Shown here piece by piece: positions 42,709 through 53,703 of a DNA stretch of 64,000 nt. The notes below the pieces were generated by a model. It was not told where the DNA came from and did no database searches. It saw nothing but the letters and a program-made list of their open reading frames with translations. Within the stretch, counting starts at the first letter, position 1. Each line of letters opens with the position of its first letter. Location of the stretch: NCBI GenBank assembly GCA_963210315.1, contig OY723237.1, positions 2,232,001 through 2,296,000 of the forward strand, given 5' to 3'. Source of the stretch: Rhynchopus euleeides (taxonomy: Eukaryota > Euglenozoa > Diplonemea > Diplonemida > Diplonemidae). The translations under genes and the position numbers were made by a program.

Positions 42709-44783
42709 CTGACTTTTTTTCTCACTTTTTCTGCACTCCTGAGCGAAGGCCCTTCCTTCCCCCCCTCCCCTTCTCCCTCCTTCCCTCCACCTTTGTTCCC
42801 CTTTTGTGTTATTTGTGTTATAACCCCACACACACACATGCACCAAATCGGTTATGATGTAACCCTCCGACCTCTCACGAGCTTCATGCTCTTACGCTTA
42901 CGCGCCTCGTGCGGGATCATATGCGTGCACAGTGTTCTACAGCAGGTGGTCGGATTCAATACTGTCTTTCTCATTGTCTTGGGAGGGGGGTGGGGGAGGA
43001 GCTCTCGGAGCTCCTCAGAGGGTCTTGGGAAGGGGAGGGGTGTCTCGCTCCTCATGGCAGCTCAGGGTTTTGACCAGGCCTGTCCCTGGTCAACAAAGGG
43101 CCTGGCCAGGGGTACGGGTCGTCGGCTGCGATCAGCCCCCCTGGTCAACCACATGGTCAAAACCCTGACGAGGGCCACCGTGCTCTCGACAGGTTTTCGA
43201 CATTCTCCGACGTTCGTGCATCAAATGACACGTCTCGTTGGTATCCCTGTCACGAAGAAATCCCCCCCCAACCCATTTGTGTGATTATCATTGAACCCCC
43301 CCGCCCGCCCCGCCCCTTTTGTGTGTGCGTCCGTTATGTGTGTTATTTTTAACAGATCAAGTGCCAAGCCCTCTCAGCCGTACGATTTCTGCCACTGCCC
43401 AGAAAACCTTCCTGGGCCCAGTCCGGTGTGGGTTGCCGCTGCCGGCAAAACGTATCCAATGCGGTTTCCTTCCCTTTCTTTGATGCGTTGGCGCCTTCCA
43501 CCGCCCAACACCCCCCCGCCAGGCCTTGGCGTGGGTGTGGCACAGTGTGGACACGAGAGCTTGCACGCAGGGAGGCACCCGGCAGGGCCGTTCGAAGCCC
43601 CCCTACACTTTTACGCATCACGAATGTGCTAAAAAAAACCCCTCCCCCCCAGCTTCGTCCCCCCAGCCCCACTGGAGGGTGAAGAGGAGAACCGGTGCAG
43701 TGGGGAGGGGTGGGGGGGGGGGGGCTCCAACACACGCTGTAGAGAGGGGTTCTTGGGGGAAGTTCTTGAGGAACCCACCGTCCACACGCATCCGACCCCC
43801 CTTCTCCGCCCACACCCACGCCGATCCCCTGTGCCCATTGTTGCCGTGATATCGGCAGTTAGCCCGCACCACGTCGGGGAATACGGTATGGGCTCGAGAA
43901 ACTACACTTTTGCGAAGTATCGTGATCGTTCACACCCGGGGCTGCCTCCGTGCAGCCCCCGGCTGACTCGCCACGCCGAAAGAAAGAAAAAAAAACGCCG
44001 ACGACGCGGAGCGGAAGTTCGTTTGCAGGGGGGTATTCCTCAGCGCAATTCTATTTTAGCACGGCTCTGTCGTGTGTTCCCCTCGCCCTCCGGGATTCGT
44101 GATGCCGGGATTTCGATGTGTCCCCCGTCCGAATTACTTTGTCAATGCGATGGCCTTCTCAGAGGTTGCGTTGCATCATTCAAGCCAAACACAGCCCCGC
44201 CCACTCCTGGCGGTGCGATCAGTCGTGTTAGACGCGAGGCAGGGCGTCATGCCGATGTCATTCGCACGCGCTTGCACCCATTGCCCAGTTGCAGGGATAT
44301 ATAGTGACATCACAATTTCCCGAACCGGTTTGTTTTCTGGACAGCTCACAAATCACACCCACACCACCCTACGGCAGCGCCTGCTCCAGGACACATACTC
44401 TCTATACATTTCTTGTATTTCCCGTCTCTGACGTCCGGTTACTTTACATCCTCGTGCCCTACCAACCCGTCTACTTGCACGGAGGGGTAACCGAGGCCCG
44501 CCCTTCCCTTCACACAACCACCCCCGTCCTGCTTGTTATTGCTCCTCTGTGATAAAGCAAGGCCAGCCCAACTACTACTCTCTACCCCCTTCTTTCCCTT
44601 CCCCCCCACTCCCACAACCCCATACAACCGACCCTCTTCACGTAAGCTATCCCCCCGTTCTTTCCTTTCCACCCCCCCTCCCCGCTCTCACACATACGCT
44701 CGCTTGATCTCACCCGAAGTATCTTTTCTGAAGCGGTTGGAGAGCGTTGCGGCGGGATTTCCGGCAGAACCACGTCCGGCCGC
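42709..44783. other. Intergenic DNA and pyrimidine-rich leader of the CCCH gene
   Basis: The right half of an M-family MITE lies at 42709-42755 (CACTTTTTCTGCACTCC then GAGCGAAGGCC). A CTCGGAGC palindrome is near 43000-43013 and CCTGGTCAA/CTGGCCAGG words at 43070-43110. From 44570 to 44730 the + strand is almost pure pyrimidine in blocks, a good trans-splice acceptor candidate. Confidence 0.5.
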
Positions 44784-46247
44784 ATGCACTACAGCACGAC
44801 GCGTGTGGCTTCTGCCTTTGCAAACGATGTCAACGCAGTAGTTGCGATGGAGGACAGCAGGAGTGCGGCCGCATCGGGGTCAGATGTCGGGGAGACAAGC
44901 GGTGCATCCCTCGCTACAAGCAGCATCTCGCTCTCGACGGGAGCGACCAGCGGCGTCTCTGCAGGCAGCGGCAGGGCAGCCGCCAAGTCGATCAAAATCA
45001 AAGACCCGAGCGCGAAGGGCAACGTGGTGTATGACGTGCCCCTCCCGATGGTGCACCAGACGCAGGGCTACGTGGAGCACCACGCGTGCCTGATGGGGCG
45101 GTCCGACAAGCGGCCCTCCCACAGGGCCTGCCTCTGCAAGCTCTTCCTGGAGGGGCGGTGCGCGCAGCACGAGAACTGCAAGTCCTTCCACGTCAACCCC
45201 GACTACATCGAGAGGTGCCGCCGCGAGCAGAAGGTGGTGCTGGATGACAACTTCCTGAACGAGGTGGTGGTGCGCATGCAGAACGGCACGCTGTTTGCCG
45301 TGCGGTTCCCTGCCGTCCTCAGCACAAAGGGGTTGGACGAGTATAAGAAGGCTGCGCGCCGCGGGAACATCAAGCCTGCCGTGCTGTGCCCCTCGAGCAA
45401 CCCGCAGCTGGGTAAGGGTGGGACCTGCTCTGCCGACAAGCACTGCCCCTACATCCACGTGAGGCACAGCGAGCTGAAGGACCTGTCGGAGTGCCGCCTC
45501 CGCACCCCCTGTTGCCAGGAGCACGGCGACGAGATGGTCACACCCACCGCCGCCGTGCAAGCCGAGCTCTGCATCGGCACAAGCACCTGGACCCTGCCCC
45601 TGTCGAAGACAGCTGTGACTGCCAGGCGTCTTGTCTGCGGCATCCTCAGCGCGACTGACATCTGCATTCCGCATGTGAAGGGCAGGTGTAAATACGGGCG
45701 GTGCTGCGACAGGTTCCACATCTGCCGCGCCTGGGCCAAGCAGGCGAAGGTGCTGGAGCCGCTGATCTTGGCAGCAGAGAAGGCCAGCGGGTCGAGCGGC
45801 AGCGATGGCGCTCTGGAGGACATGTCGGAGCAGGTGTCATCCTCGTCCCTCCGCGCCCCCGGCACGTCGCCCGTGTCGCCGCTTCTGGTCCCGCAGCAGC
45901 ATCCGGCAGGCGCGCAGCAGGTGCTGTTGGTGCAGCAGCCGCAGTACGTCATGCAGATGCAGGTCCCGCAGGTGACTGCGGTGCACCCGCAGCGGTTCCA
46001 ACAGCAGTACATCCTCGCACCGGCGTACGGTGCTTCCCAAGCGATGCCGCAGCCACCGCAGCAGGTTGCATACCCTCATACGCACGTCCCACAGATGGCG
46101 GCAGCGATGCAAAGCATGCAGGGGCACCCGCAGGTGGTGTACTCTGTCATGCAGATGGCTCCTCAGCAGGTCGTCCTGCAGCAGGGAGCGAGGGCACAGC
46201 AGCCCAGTGATGACATGCCACAGCTCATGGAGGACCAGGAGGACTAG
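44784..46247 (+). CDS. CCCH zinc-finger RNA-binding protein with Gln-rich tail
   Basis: A 487-residue intronless gene. Cys/His clusters: CLCKLFLEGRCAQHENCKSFH at about residues 115-135 (C-x8-C-x5-C-x3-H type), CPSSNPQLGKGGTCSADKHC with a following PYIH at about 202-226 (spacing enlarged), and CIPHVKGRCKYGRCCDRFH at about 293-311. The N-terminus is Ser/Ala-rich; residues 360-487 are Gln/Pro/Met-rich (VLLVQQPQYVMQMQVPQ), typical of tails that bind decay or translation factors. Such proteins control mRNA stability, the main level of gene control in kinetoplastids. Cytoplasmic location is inferred. There is no membrane segment. Confidence 0.82.
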   Translation: MHYSTTRVASAFANDVNAVVAMEDSRSAAASGSDVGETSGASLATSSISLSTGATSGVSAGSGRAAAKSIKIKDPSAKGNVVYDVPLPMVHQTQGYVEHHACLMGRSDKRPSHRACLCKLFLEGRCAQHENCKSFHVNPDYIERCRREQKVVLDDNFLNEVVVRMQNGTLFAVRFPAVLSTKGLDEYKKAARRGNIKPAVLCPSSNPQLGKGGTCSADKHCPYIHVRHSELKDLSECRLRTPCCQEHGDEMVTPTAAVQAELCIGTSTWTLPLSKTAVTARRLVCGILSATDICIPHVKGRCKYGRCCDRFHICRAWAKQAKVLEPLILAAEKASGSSGSDGALEDMSEQVSSSSLRAPGTSPVSPLLVPQQHPAGAQQVLLVQQPQYVMQMQVPQVTAVHPQRFQQQYILAPAYGASQAMPQPPQQVAYPHTHVPQMAAAMQSMQGHPQVVYSVMQMAPQQVVLQQGARAQQPSDDMPQLMEDQED

Positions 46248-46274
46248 GGGGGGGGGGGGGCGGTGATGTGGATA

Positions 46275-46391
46275 GGGTGGCTTCGCTCTGTGCCACTGTG
46301 TGTCAAAGCTGTGTCGGCTTTACAAACAGTGTTGGTGCGGCGGCTCACCTTTTTGTCGCTTTTCTGCACTTTCTGGGCGAAGGGGTACTCC
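46275..46391 (+). mobile_element. M8: MITE of the CTTCGCT family
   Basis: GGGTGGCTTCGCTCTGTG to GGGCGAAGGGGTACTCC, with GTGTGTCAAAG inside; tips are more degraded than M4 or M7. Confidence 0.6.
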
Positions 46392-46868
46392 CTTAGGCGT
46401 GCTGGAGTTGCTTCTCGCGGTGTGGCGTTTCGTCAACAACCGTCGAAATCAGCGACGGGGAATACCTTTAAGAGATCCCACGCGGGAAAGCGCTTCAGAG
46501 GTGTGGAGGCGTGTGCCCCCTGGAAGGCCAGCGAGAAGCCTGGTCCGAAAAACAAACAATTCAGAGGGGCGCTTGTAAAGGATCCGGGTGGGGAGGCACG
46601 CACCGCCGCCACCACTGCCACCGTCACTGCGCCCCCTCTTGTCTTCTGACGGATGAGGGGGGCGTGCAAACTATTGTTCTATCAACCCAGCCTTCTATAG
46701 TTCATACAACTGTTCCCGAAAATATCCAGGGGGCCCGTTCCCCCGGTTCTGAAAGAAAATGAGGGGGGGGGGGCATTGTTGTTAGCCCCTATTTAAAACT
46801 TTACGTTTTAAACGTTTTAAACGTTTTAAATGTTTTAAATGTTTTAAATTAAAACGCGTTTTAAATTA

Positions 46869-47197
46869 CCGTATACGTAAATATTATGGAACGTAAATAT
46901 TATGGAACGGGCCCATTTTTGGCCGGTCCGTTCCATAATATTTACGTTCCATAATATTTACAGGGCCAGTTGGGGACTCGGTGGTGAGGACGGCTTGCGT
47001 CAGGAATCGCGCGAAAAGTGCACGAGTAGGTCCCGTCAGGGACTCTGTATGCCGTCCGATCACCTGGTCCAAGTCCCCGAGTCGCAGAAAGCCCTGTAAA
47101 TATTATGGAACGAAAAAAATCTGGAACGCCAACCCACCAGCGTTCCAAAATATTTACGTTCCATAATATTTACGTTCCAAAATATTTACGTATACGG
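46869..47197 (+). mobile_element. U1: 329-bp element with TA target duplication
   Basis: Ends CCGTATACGTAAATATT and its complement, with TA on both sides. A2 has the uninterrupted site (AAATTAATTT). CGTTCCATAATATTTACG words are repeated near both ends. The core (GTTGGGGACTCGGTGG ...) is nearly identical in U2 and U3. Not coding. Confidence 0.8.
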
Positions 47198-47856
47198 TAA
47201 TTTAAAACGGAGTTTAAGGAGGATCCTTGAAATCGGTAGTGGACAGTAGCGGACAGGGCGGACATTTCCTTGTGGAAAAAGTGCCCGAAAAAAAAATTCG
47301 AAAAGGTCCCCCTTACAGAATTAGCCTTTTTTCAAAAAATCGGAAAATTTCGGACCGCAATTTGTACCCAAGAAAGTGCCGAATTTTCGGACTTGGTCCG
47401 ATTTGAACGATTTCCGTGCCTCTTGCAACCCCCATGAGGGGGGGCTGCTGTTTCGGGTTCTTCCGGTGGCACATGCTGGGGTGTCAGGACAGGGAATCCT
47501 GCTCGCTGTACCCGGTGATCCCTGACGCAGCCAGGAAGTGGAGAGCCTTGGAACCCTGGTTGAGGCCTGTAACACCCGGCCTTCCTGCCACTTGTGGCAT
47601 TGTGGAGTGGAGGTGGTTATGGAGAAGGTTCTCTCTCCGTCCGGTCAAGCACAACCGTCCTCTCCAGCCAGGGGTCATCTACTTTCCAAACAAGGGCCAG
47701 GAACATGCTCAAACAAACTAATTGATCAGAAAATCTGGCTTGCCGTGGAATCATTGAGCAAAATTTGGGGAGTGATTGGTGCCCCATTGCTGCATATGAC
47801 ATGTCCATTTTTGACGATTTTTGGGCAGAATTTGGTGCGTGGGACCTTTCGATTTT

Positions 47857-48246
47857 CATGATTTTTTCGGAATTTCGTGGGGACCGGTACCCCATTTGAG
47901 GGCCAAAAATCTCATTTCCGAGGCCTGGGAATGGTCGCAGTGGCCTCAGATGTTCAAAAACGTTCAATTGACCTCTCCTCGAAAAAAAATTCGAAAGGTC
48001 CCCCCTACTGGCACCCCGGATTAGGACATGTCTCTGGGGGTATCCGGGGGCATTTTTGGCCCATTTTTGGCTGGGGAAAATGGGCCATTTTTCACGATTT
48101 TTTCGGTTTTTTGTCCGGACCGGCACCGCATTTGAGGGGCAAAAATCTGATTTCCGAGGCCCGGGAATGGTCGCAGTGGCTTCATTTGGCCAAAAACGTT
48201 CAATTTACCCTTCTCCAAAAAAAAAATTCGAAAGGGTCCCCCTACA
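47857..48246 (+). repeat. Two direct repeats inside H
   Basis: 47857-48007 and 48092-48246 share GGACCGG-ACC, CATTTGAGGG, TTTCCGAGGCC, GGGAATGGTCGCAGTGG and AAAAACGTTCAATT in order. Confidence 0.7.
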
Positions 48247-48627
48247 AATCGCCGGTCTTAGGAGCAAAAAATTTGGGCACCCAGATTTCAAAAATTTTCA
48301 AACTATTTTCTGCACGGTGGACTCCAGCGGCCCTAGCGGGAGTCTGGGAGCGGGAGTCTGAGCGGGTGTCAAAGACTCCCGCTAGCGGGAGTCTATACTC
48401 CCGCTAGGGGGAGTCTGACTCCCCCTAGCGGGAGTCTTTTCACCTATTTTCATCCATTTTTCCCATGATATAGTTACAGTCTACTGGCGTGGGGGGTAAA
48501 ATCATGGTGGAAGAGGGATGGGGAGGGGCTTGTTTTGCTTCTGTCAGTTTCCCCGGACTCTGGACTACCTACCTATCCTCCTGGTAGCGGCTGCACCTGC
48601 GGAGGTGAGCGGTTAGAATTTGAGGTG

Positions 48628-49764
48628 TCAAAGTGCGGCCATCGCCTGTCGTAGTTGTGTTACACCTTGGGCAAGACAAGCCATCCTGCAGGCCTCATCT
48701 TCTTCGTCAGAACTGTCATCCCCCTCCTGCTGTGCGCGTTGGTCAAGCGTGCTCAAAGTCGCCTCGGATGACACGAATGGTGTGAAAGTCGCCCCCAGCG
48801 GGATTGGCATTTTGCACAAGCAGAGCGATAATTTGCGGTGTCCTTCGGGGAACCGGGACAGGAAGTAGGGCGCGCTGATGGGTTCAACGAAGTCCTGTGT
48901 GTTGCAGTGCACAAACCCCTTCTGCAGCTGTGTCAACTGTGTGCAAAGAACATACACAGCCAATCTATGAGCGTGTCGGGTGTGCAGACACGGACACAGA
49001 ATGACTTCTCTATACCCGAGGATCCCGTCCTGCGACAGGTGCGCAACCTTCCAAGGCATGCCCGATGCGCGCCGCTTCTCTTCTGCCATCGCAAGATCTC
49101 TCTCGTAAGTTGCGGAGCTGGCGATTGTAACGGCATCTTTCTTGCGATGTCCGTTCTCTGCTTCTTCAAATTCGTCGTTGTTCTGCAGAGGCACTGCATC
49201 TTCTGGAGCCCACCAATGATGGAGACTGTGTACGTAGGCATTGCGCGTTGATCCCTTTTCGGCATGCTCCATCAACCAGTGAAATATATGCCCTGAGATC
49301 CGAGCACGCAAGAAGGGAATCCGGGCTGACTCATCCTTGCATCCCCAGAAGTGCCAGGGGATGTCTGCATACCGGAAATGCATGAGGTCTGCAAGGGAGA
49401 CAAAGAGGTAGCGGAACAAGCCCTTGTAGGTGTGTCCTGTGACAGGCAAGCACGACCTTCCGGAACTGAGCACCTGTCCCATTCTGCGACACATTCAGTG
49501 CAAGGTTTGTACAGGTCTTGTCGAATATTTTTTTGTTGTCTCATCCAGTACCCTGATCAGCCGCATGGCGAGCCCCTTGCAGTCATGGAGTGCTGGGGTG
49601 ACGTAGCGGGCATTGGGAAGCACACCTGCCAAGAGGGAGGGGTAGCCAGCCTCTTTCATCTCAGAGAGAGTCAGGTGCGGGTATCGATGCACCTGTTGAT
49701 ACCAGCGTTCTTCTGGGATGTCGCACAGTGAGCATCGGTGCCCTCGCCCCCCGCATCGCCTCAT
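48628..49764 (-). pseudogene. Element-S protein, one in-frame TGA, unassigned
   Basis: One frame from ATG 49764 to the stop at 48628, interrupted by a single TGA at 49495-49497 (codons about 90 of 379). The N-terminus has a CGGRGHRCSLCDI Cys motif. The middle has KGLFRYLFVSLADLMHFRY and TRNAYVHSLHHWWAPEDAVPL, and the end is acidic (EGDDSSDEEDEA). It fills the first S unit, so it is a likely transposase or element protein, but I cannot name the superfamily. Either the TGA is a disabling mutation or it is read through. Confidence 0.5.
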
Positions 49765-50029
49765 TGTTGCCCACTGCTGATCTATACTCCCGCTAGCGGG
49801 AGTTGGACTCCCCCTAGTTGAGACTCCCGAAAAGGGTTAAACCCGGTAGTGGTACCCTACCCCCGCTGGAGTCCACCGTGCAAGGCCGGATCAGCCCACG
49901 GGTGGGTTTGAGGAAGAAATCTGGGGGGGCAAATTTTGCTGCGACTTCCGGTTTCACCCGGCCGAACTCCAGCATCTATCCAGACCCACGGTGCCAAGCC
50001 GTTCGCCCGTGTCGCGATCATTCGCGGCT

Positions 50030-50410
50030 TCAGGCTGCCCCCGACGACACGTTTGTATCCTGCACCTTGCCATACTTCGCCTCCACCTTGTATATGACGG
50101 AGAGCGCCCTCCTTCCGCATCGTTGCGACTTCCCTGACAGCGAACTTATCCATGTCAGGGAAGACATGGCGATGATTGCGTTGGCCACCTGGGTGCTGTG
50201 CTTGTGGAGCTCCTTGCTCAACACCGTTGCTAGGAGCCTTCTAATGGATCCCAGTGTCAGCACACTGCCCCCTTTTTTAGCAGGGAAGGCCGTGCAAAAA
50301 TCATGCACAATGTTCGTCGCCTCCGCAGCCTCGGGACTCTCTGCGCTCTTCTTCTTCTTAATCGACTTTGCCGCCGGCTTCGCTGCCGGCTTCGTTGTCG
50401 TCTTCCCCAT
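50030..50410 (-). CDS. Histone H2B-like ORF inside element S
   Basis: 126 codons. The Lys/Ala/Pro-rich start (KTTTKPAAKPAAKSIKKKK) is followed by GSVLTLGSIRRLLATVLSKE and LHKHSTQVANAIIAMSS. These resemble the alpha2-alphaC part of H2B ([21 protein letters not shown] then a helix). The first helix region is shorter than in true H2B and the C-terminal 37 residues do not fit. It may be a captured histone gene, a decayed copy, or chance similarity of a basic helical protein. Confidence 0.35.
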   Translation of the reverse strand: MGKTTTKPAAKPAAKSIKKKKSAESPEAAEATNIVHDFCTAFPAKKGGSVLTLGSIRRLLATVLSKELHKHSTQVANAIIAMSSLTWISSLSGKSQRCGRRALSVIYKVEAKYGKVQDTNVSSGAA

Positions 50411-50699
50411 TTTTGTGAATCAGGTCTGCGAGCTGGGATGGGTGGAAACGTCCGTTTGGTGTGTGTGTGTGTGGCTGTACTTCAGTGACGAGTGCCACAT
50501 TGCATAGGTATCATGGGAAAAATGAGTGAAAATAGGTGAAAAGACTCCCGCTAGGGGGAGTCAGACTCCCGCTAGCGGGAGTATAGACTCCCGCTAGCGG
50601 GAGTTGGACTCCCCCTAGTTGAGACTCCCGAAAAGGGTTACCCTACCCCCGCTGGAGTCCACCGTGTGGACCAAAAATCAAACTATGGAGGTCCTGGCC

Positions 50700-50950
50700 G
50701 GACATGTCCGGGGGGGGGGGGGGGGGGTCAAAATTGGATTTCCCAAATTTCCGGGTCCGGACATGTCCGCCCGGACATCCGGACACCAGAAAATGTCCGC
50801 CCGGACATTTCTGGATGTCCGGATGTCCGGGCGGACATGTCCGGGCGGGAAATTCGGGAAATGTCCGGGGGGGGGGGGGGGTCAAAATTGGACCCGGACA
50901 TCCGGACACCCGGATTTCCGGGTCCGGGCATGTCCGCCCTGTCCGCCCTG
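50700..50950. repeat. GGACATGTCC palindrome cluster
   Basis: About ten copies of GGACATGTCC, TCCGGACATCC and related words, with two G runs each followed by TCAAAATTGGA. It resembles the subterminal arrays of the other elements and may be a small element inside H. Confidence 0.6.
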
Positions 50951-52480
50951 AAATCGCCTAAGGGGCCGGGGGAAATCCAGGAAATTCGGGAAATCCAGGA
51001 ATATGAAGAATCCTCCTAAAACGGGGGTTAAAACAGGGCGTTTCTGTGGTGTTTTCACACCAAAAAAAAATTTCGGCCAAAAAAAATTTCCATGCCCCCT
51101 GAGGCCCCCCAGCTCATATTCTGGGTGATTATTCCTGCATTCCTGTCACAGCGGACACATTATTGGTGGAAAATAGGTGGCACTGACGTTGTGGTGAGGG
51201 TTGCATCAATCGCACCGGCATCAGTTGGCACACCCCCTCCGTTGTTCTCAGGAATAATGCAGTTTGACATCAGCATATTTCTGGAGTGTCGAATCTTCAT
51301 CTTGCATCACTCGATGTGCACCCTTTTGAGCTGAATCCATGATACAAAGTCGCAGGTTGAAGGCCGGATCACCATGATGGGGATGGCAATGGACCCAGCG
51401 AACTCCACCAGCTCCTTCGACAGTCCTGGAAGCACCTTCTGGAAAAGTTGCACAGTTCCAGTTGCCACCTGGAGCCTACCTTTGGCCTGCCCCTCTTTGA
51501 GAGGAGCATATCTGTATTCCCTTTACTCTCCTATGGACGCCCGACTTCTCTGATCGAGAGAAGCCTACAAAAGGCGTAACCATCCTCGTCATCTATTCTT
51601 TGCCTCCAACTTTCACTTTTGCAGAACGGATCCCGACGAACTCCAAACAGGAAGTGCAGCCAGCTTCATCACGGCTGTGTTCAACAAGACAGCCAGGTGA
51701 TGTTGTTGCTGTCAGAACGATGGTTGCAGCACTCGGCTGCGCCCCACCTGGGGTTGCTCTGGCTGTTGCCAAGCTAGTGTTTGGGACAATTATTGATCAC
51801 CTAGCCATTCTCTCGGCACCCTAATGATCGTGGGTAGGCAGCAGGAACCTGCACTCTGGGGGGACATCATCGATGAGTTTCTTTGAAGAAACCGGCGGCT
51901 ACCGCTGGAGTTAAGGTCCGAAGGGGTCAGTACCACGGGCGCCACACCGCTCGTGTTGGGGCATCGGGTTTCGGTGAAGGCGGGGGCGCTGAGAAAGCGA
52001 AATGTACGGAACAAGCAATGATCAACCATACACCAGCAAGTCAAACAGGCACCACCGTTAGATCGTTCGTGCACCCGAGTCTGTACTGTACCATCCTGAA
52101 TCTTTTCTGGGTGATTGTCAACGATGAGGGCATGAGCTTGCGTCAGGGTGAGCAGAGGAACGGGTTGAGGCCAGGGTGAATGGAGAGTGAAAAGTAGCCC
52201 ACTTCACCAGGAGGCGAATTTTCGCAGAAAGCCCTGCCACACAGCTGTGTTTGCCTGATCATGCTCAAAAGGCCTGCAATAGGCTATTTCACACAGGGAA
52301 TTTGTTCACCCATTTGGGACCCCCAGGGAGCCTCAAAATTGGATTTTTTTGCCGAAGATGGCCTCAGATGGCCCAAAACGACCAATTTTGGGTTCCAGAA
52401 AAAAAAATCGAAAAGTCTCCCCCTATATTTTGCAGGGTTTTTTGCCGTTTTAAACCCCGTTTTAAACCCCATTTTAAATA

Positions 52481-52825
52481 CCGTATACGTAAATATTATG
52501 GAACGTAAATATTATGGAACGGGCCCATTTTTGGCCGGTCCGTTCCATAATATTTACGTTCCAAAATATTTACAGGGCCAGTTGGGGACTCGGTGGTGAG
52601 GACGGCTTGCGTCAGGAATCGCGCGAAAAGTGCACGAGTAGGTCCCGTCAGGGACTCTGTATGCCGTCCGATCCCCTGGTCCAAGTCCCCGAGTCGCAGA
52701 AAGCCCTGTAAATATTATGGAACGAAAAAAATCTGGAACGCCAACCCACCAGCGTTCCAAAATATTTACGTTCCATAATATTTACGTTCCATAATATTTA
52801 CGTTCCAAAATATTTACGTATACGG
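52481..52825 (+). mobile_element. U2: copy of element U in A1
   Basis: Same sequence and + orientation as U1 and U3, with one extra CGTTCCATAATATTTACG-type unit at the right. TA duplication at 52479-52480 and 52826-52827. It occupies the same host site as U3 in A2. Confidence 0.8.
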
Positions 52826-52949
52826 TAATTTAAAACGGCGTTTTAAACTTTAAAACGTTTAAAATGTTTAAAACTCGGTTACTAACAACACTGGGGGGGG
52901 GGGGGGCAGTGTTGTTAGAAACCGAGTTTTAAACATTTTAAACGTTTTA

Positions 52950-53703
52950 CAGGGGGGGGTCAAATAAACGTACTAAGTACTACTATTCGGCGAACGGGCG
53001 GGCCTAAATCGACCTCGCCAAAAAAGTATAAAATACGTTGCGAGCGAATAGACGTACGTAGTACGTCTATTCAACTTTTCCTAAAAACACTGTTTGCAGG
53101 GGCTCTGCGGGGCTATTTGGTCCACCAGGGGCGCGCTGGTCACTGCTGCGTGCCCTGGCCCAGATCACTTCGTTGAAGGAAGGCCGGGGAGCGCCTGGCT
53201 GTGGCCCATCCTCTTGAGGCATTCCGTGAGCAGATGAAAGCATCCGACGTCGTCACTATATCGACACCAGCCGAAGATATTGGCCCTGTTGGTGGATGTC
53301 ACAGGTCTACGGTGAGCTTTGTCTGGGGCGGTGGTGGTGGGGACTGCGGACGCCGTAGCTGAGGGAATGCGCGGCGGGCTTCAGCAGTGGTTCTGATGCC
53401 TCTGGACCGCATGAGCTTGCGGGTTTGCGGGGCCCATGCACCCTGGTTCCCCGAAGTGGCACCAATAGACCTTGTCCCCATTCCTTGCCCCAAAGTTTCT
53501 GGATTTGTGTGCCCCCTCCACTGGCAGGCGGTCCTCCAAAAAGAAAATCTCAAAAAAAACGAGATACTTCCCAAAAAAACGGGTGGGCAAAGTAAGTACT
53601 TGTATTCAACGGCCCAACGTGCCCCAGAGCCCCAAAAAAATAAGTACTACTATTCGGCTAAGTACTACTATTCAACTAAGTACGTTTATTCGACCCCCCC
53701 CTG
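52950..53703. mobile_element. G: fold-back element with CAGGGGGGGG ends
   Basis: CAGGGGGGGGTCAAATAAACG and its near-complement CGTTTATTCGACCCCCCCCTG, with an exact 11-bp direct repeat TAAACGTTTTA outside (52939-52949 and 53704-53714). A1 has only one copy of that word at this site. Subterminal words AGTACTACTATTCG recur near both ends. No transposase frame is seen. Confidence 0.75.

Larger units (their letters stand above)
48313..50666. mobile_element. S: element with GACTCCCGCTAGCGGGAGTC iterons
   Basis: CACGGTGGACTCCAGCGG at the left and its complement at the right end (50649-50666). Subterminal DNA is an array of the palindrome GACTCCCGCTAGCGGGAGTC and its variants. A second right end (49775-49880) lies inside, so S looks like a 1.57-kb unit (48313-49880) plus an added 0.8-kb part with its own right end. 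Two minus-strand frames are carried: one of 379 codons with an internal stop, and a histone-fold-like one. Confidence 0.7.
47218..51016. mobile_element. H: nested insertion with TAA duplication (Harbinger-like ends)
   Basis: GGAGGATCCTT at the left and AAGAATCCTCC at the right form a short inverted repeat, with TAA directly repeated (47215-47217 and 51017-51019). A2 shows the empty site (AGTTTAAAACGGGGG). A TWA triplet duplication is typical of PIF/Harbinger. H contains element S, a direct repeat of about 150 bp (47857-48007 and 48092-48246) and a GGACATGTCC cluster. No Harbinger transposase is recognised. Confidence 0.65.
46774..52893. mobile_element. A1: hAT-like element carrying nested insertions U1, H and U2
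   Basis: Begins CATTGTTGTTAGCCCC and ends with CTAACAACACTG; both flanks are G runs, which would hide an 8-bp duplication. Subterminal DNA is iterated CGTTTTAAA. Without its insertions the core is about 1.6 kb and matches A2 in opposite orientation. U1 sits at 46869-47197, H at 47218-51016 and U2 at 52481-52825. No transposase of its own is recognised; the small frame 51600-51824 is unassigned. Confidence 0.75.

Noticed and set aside
48330-50640. CRISPR-like regularly repeated palindromes
   Set aside because: The repeats are adjacent variants without unique spacers and sit symmetrically at element ends; they are transposon subterminal iterons.
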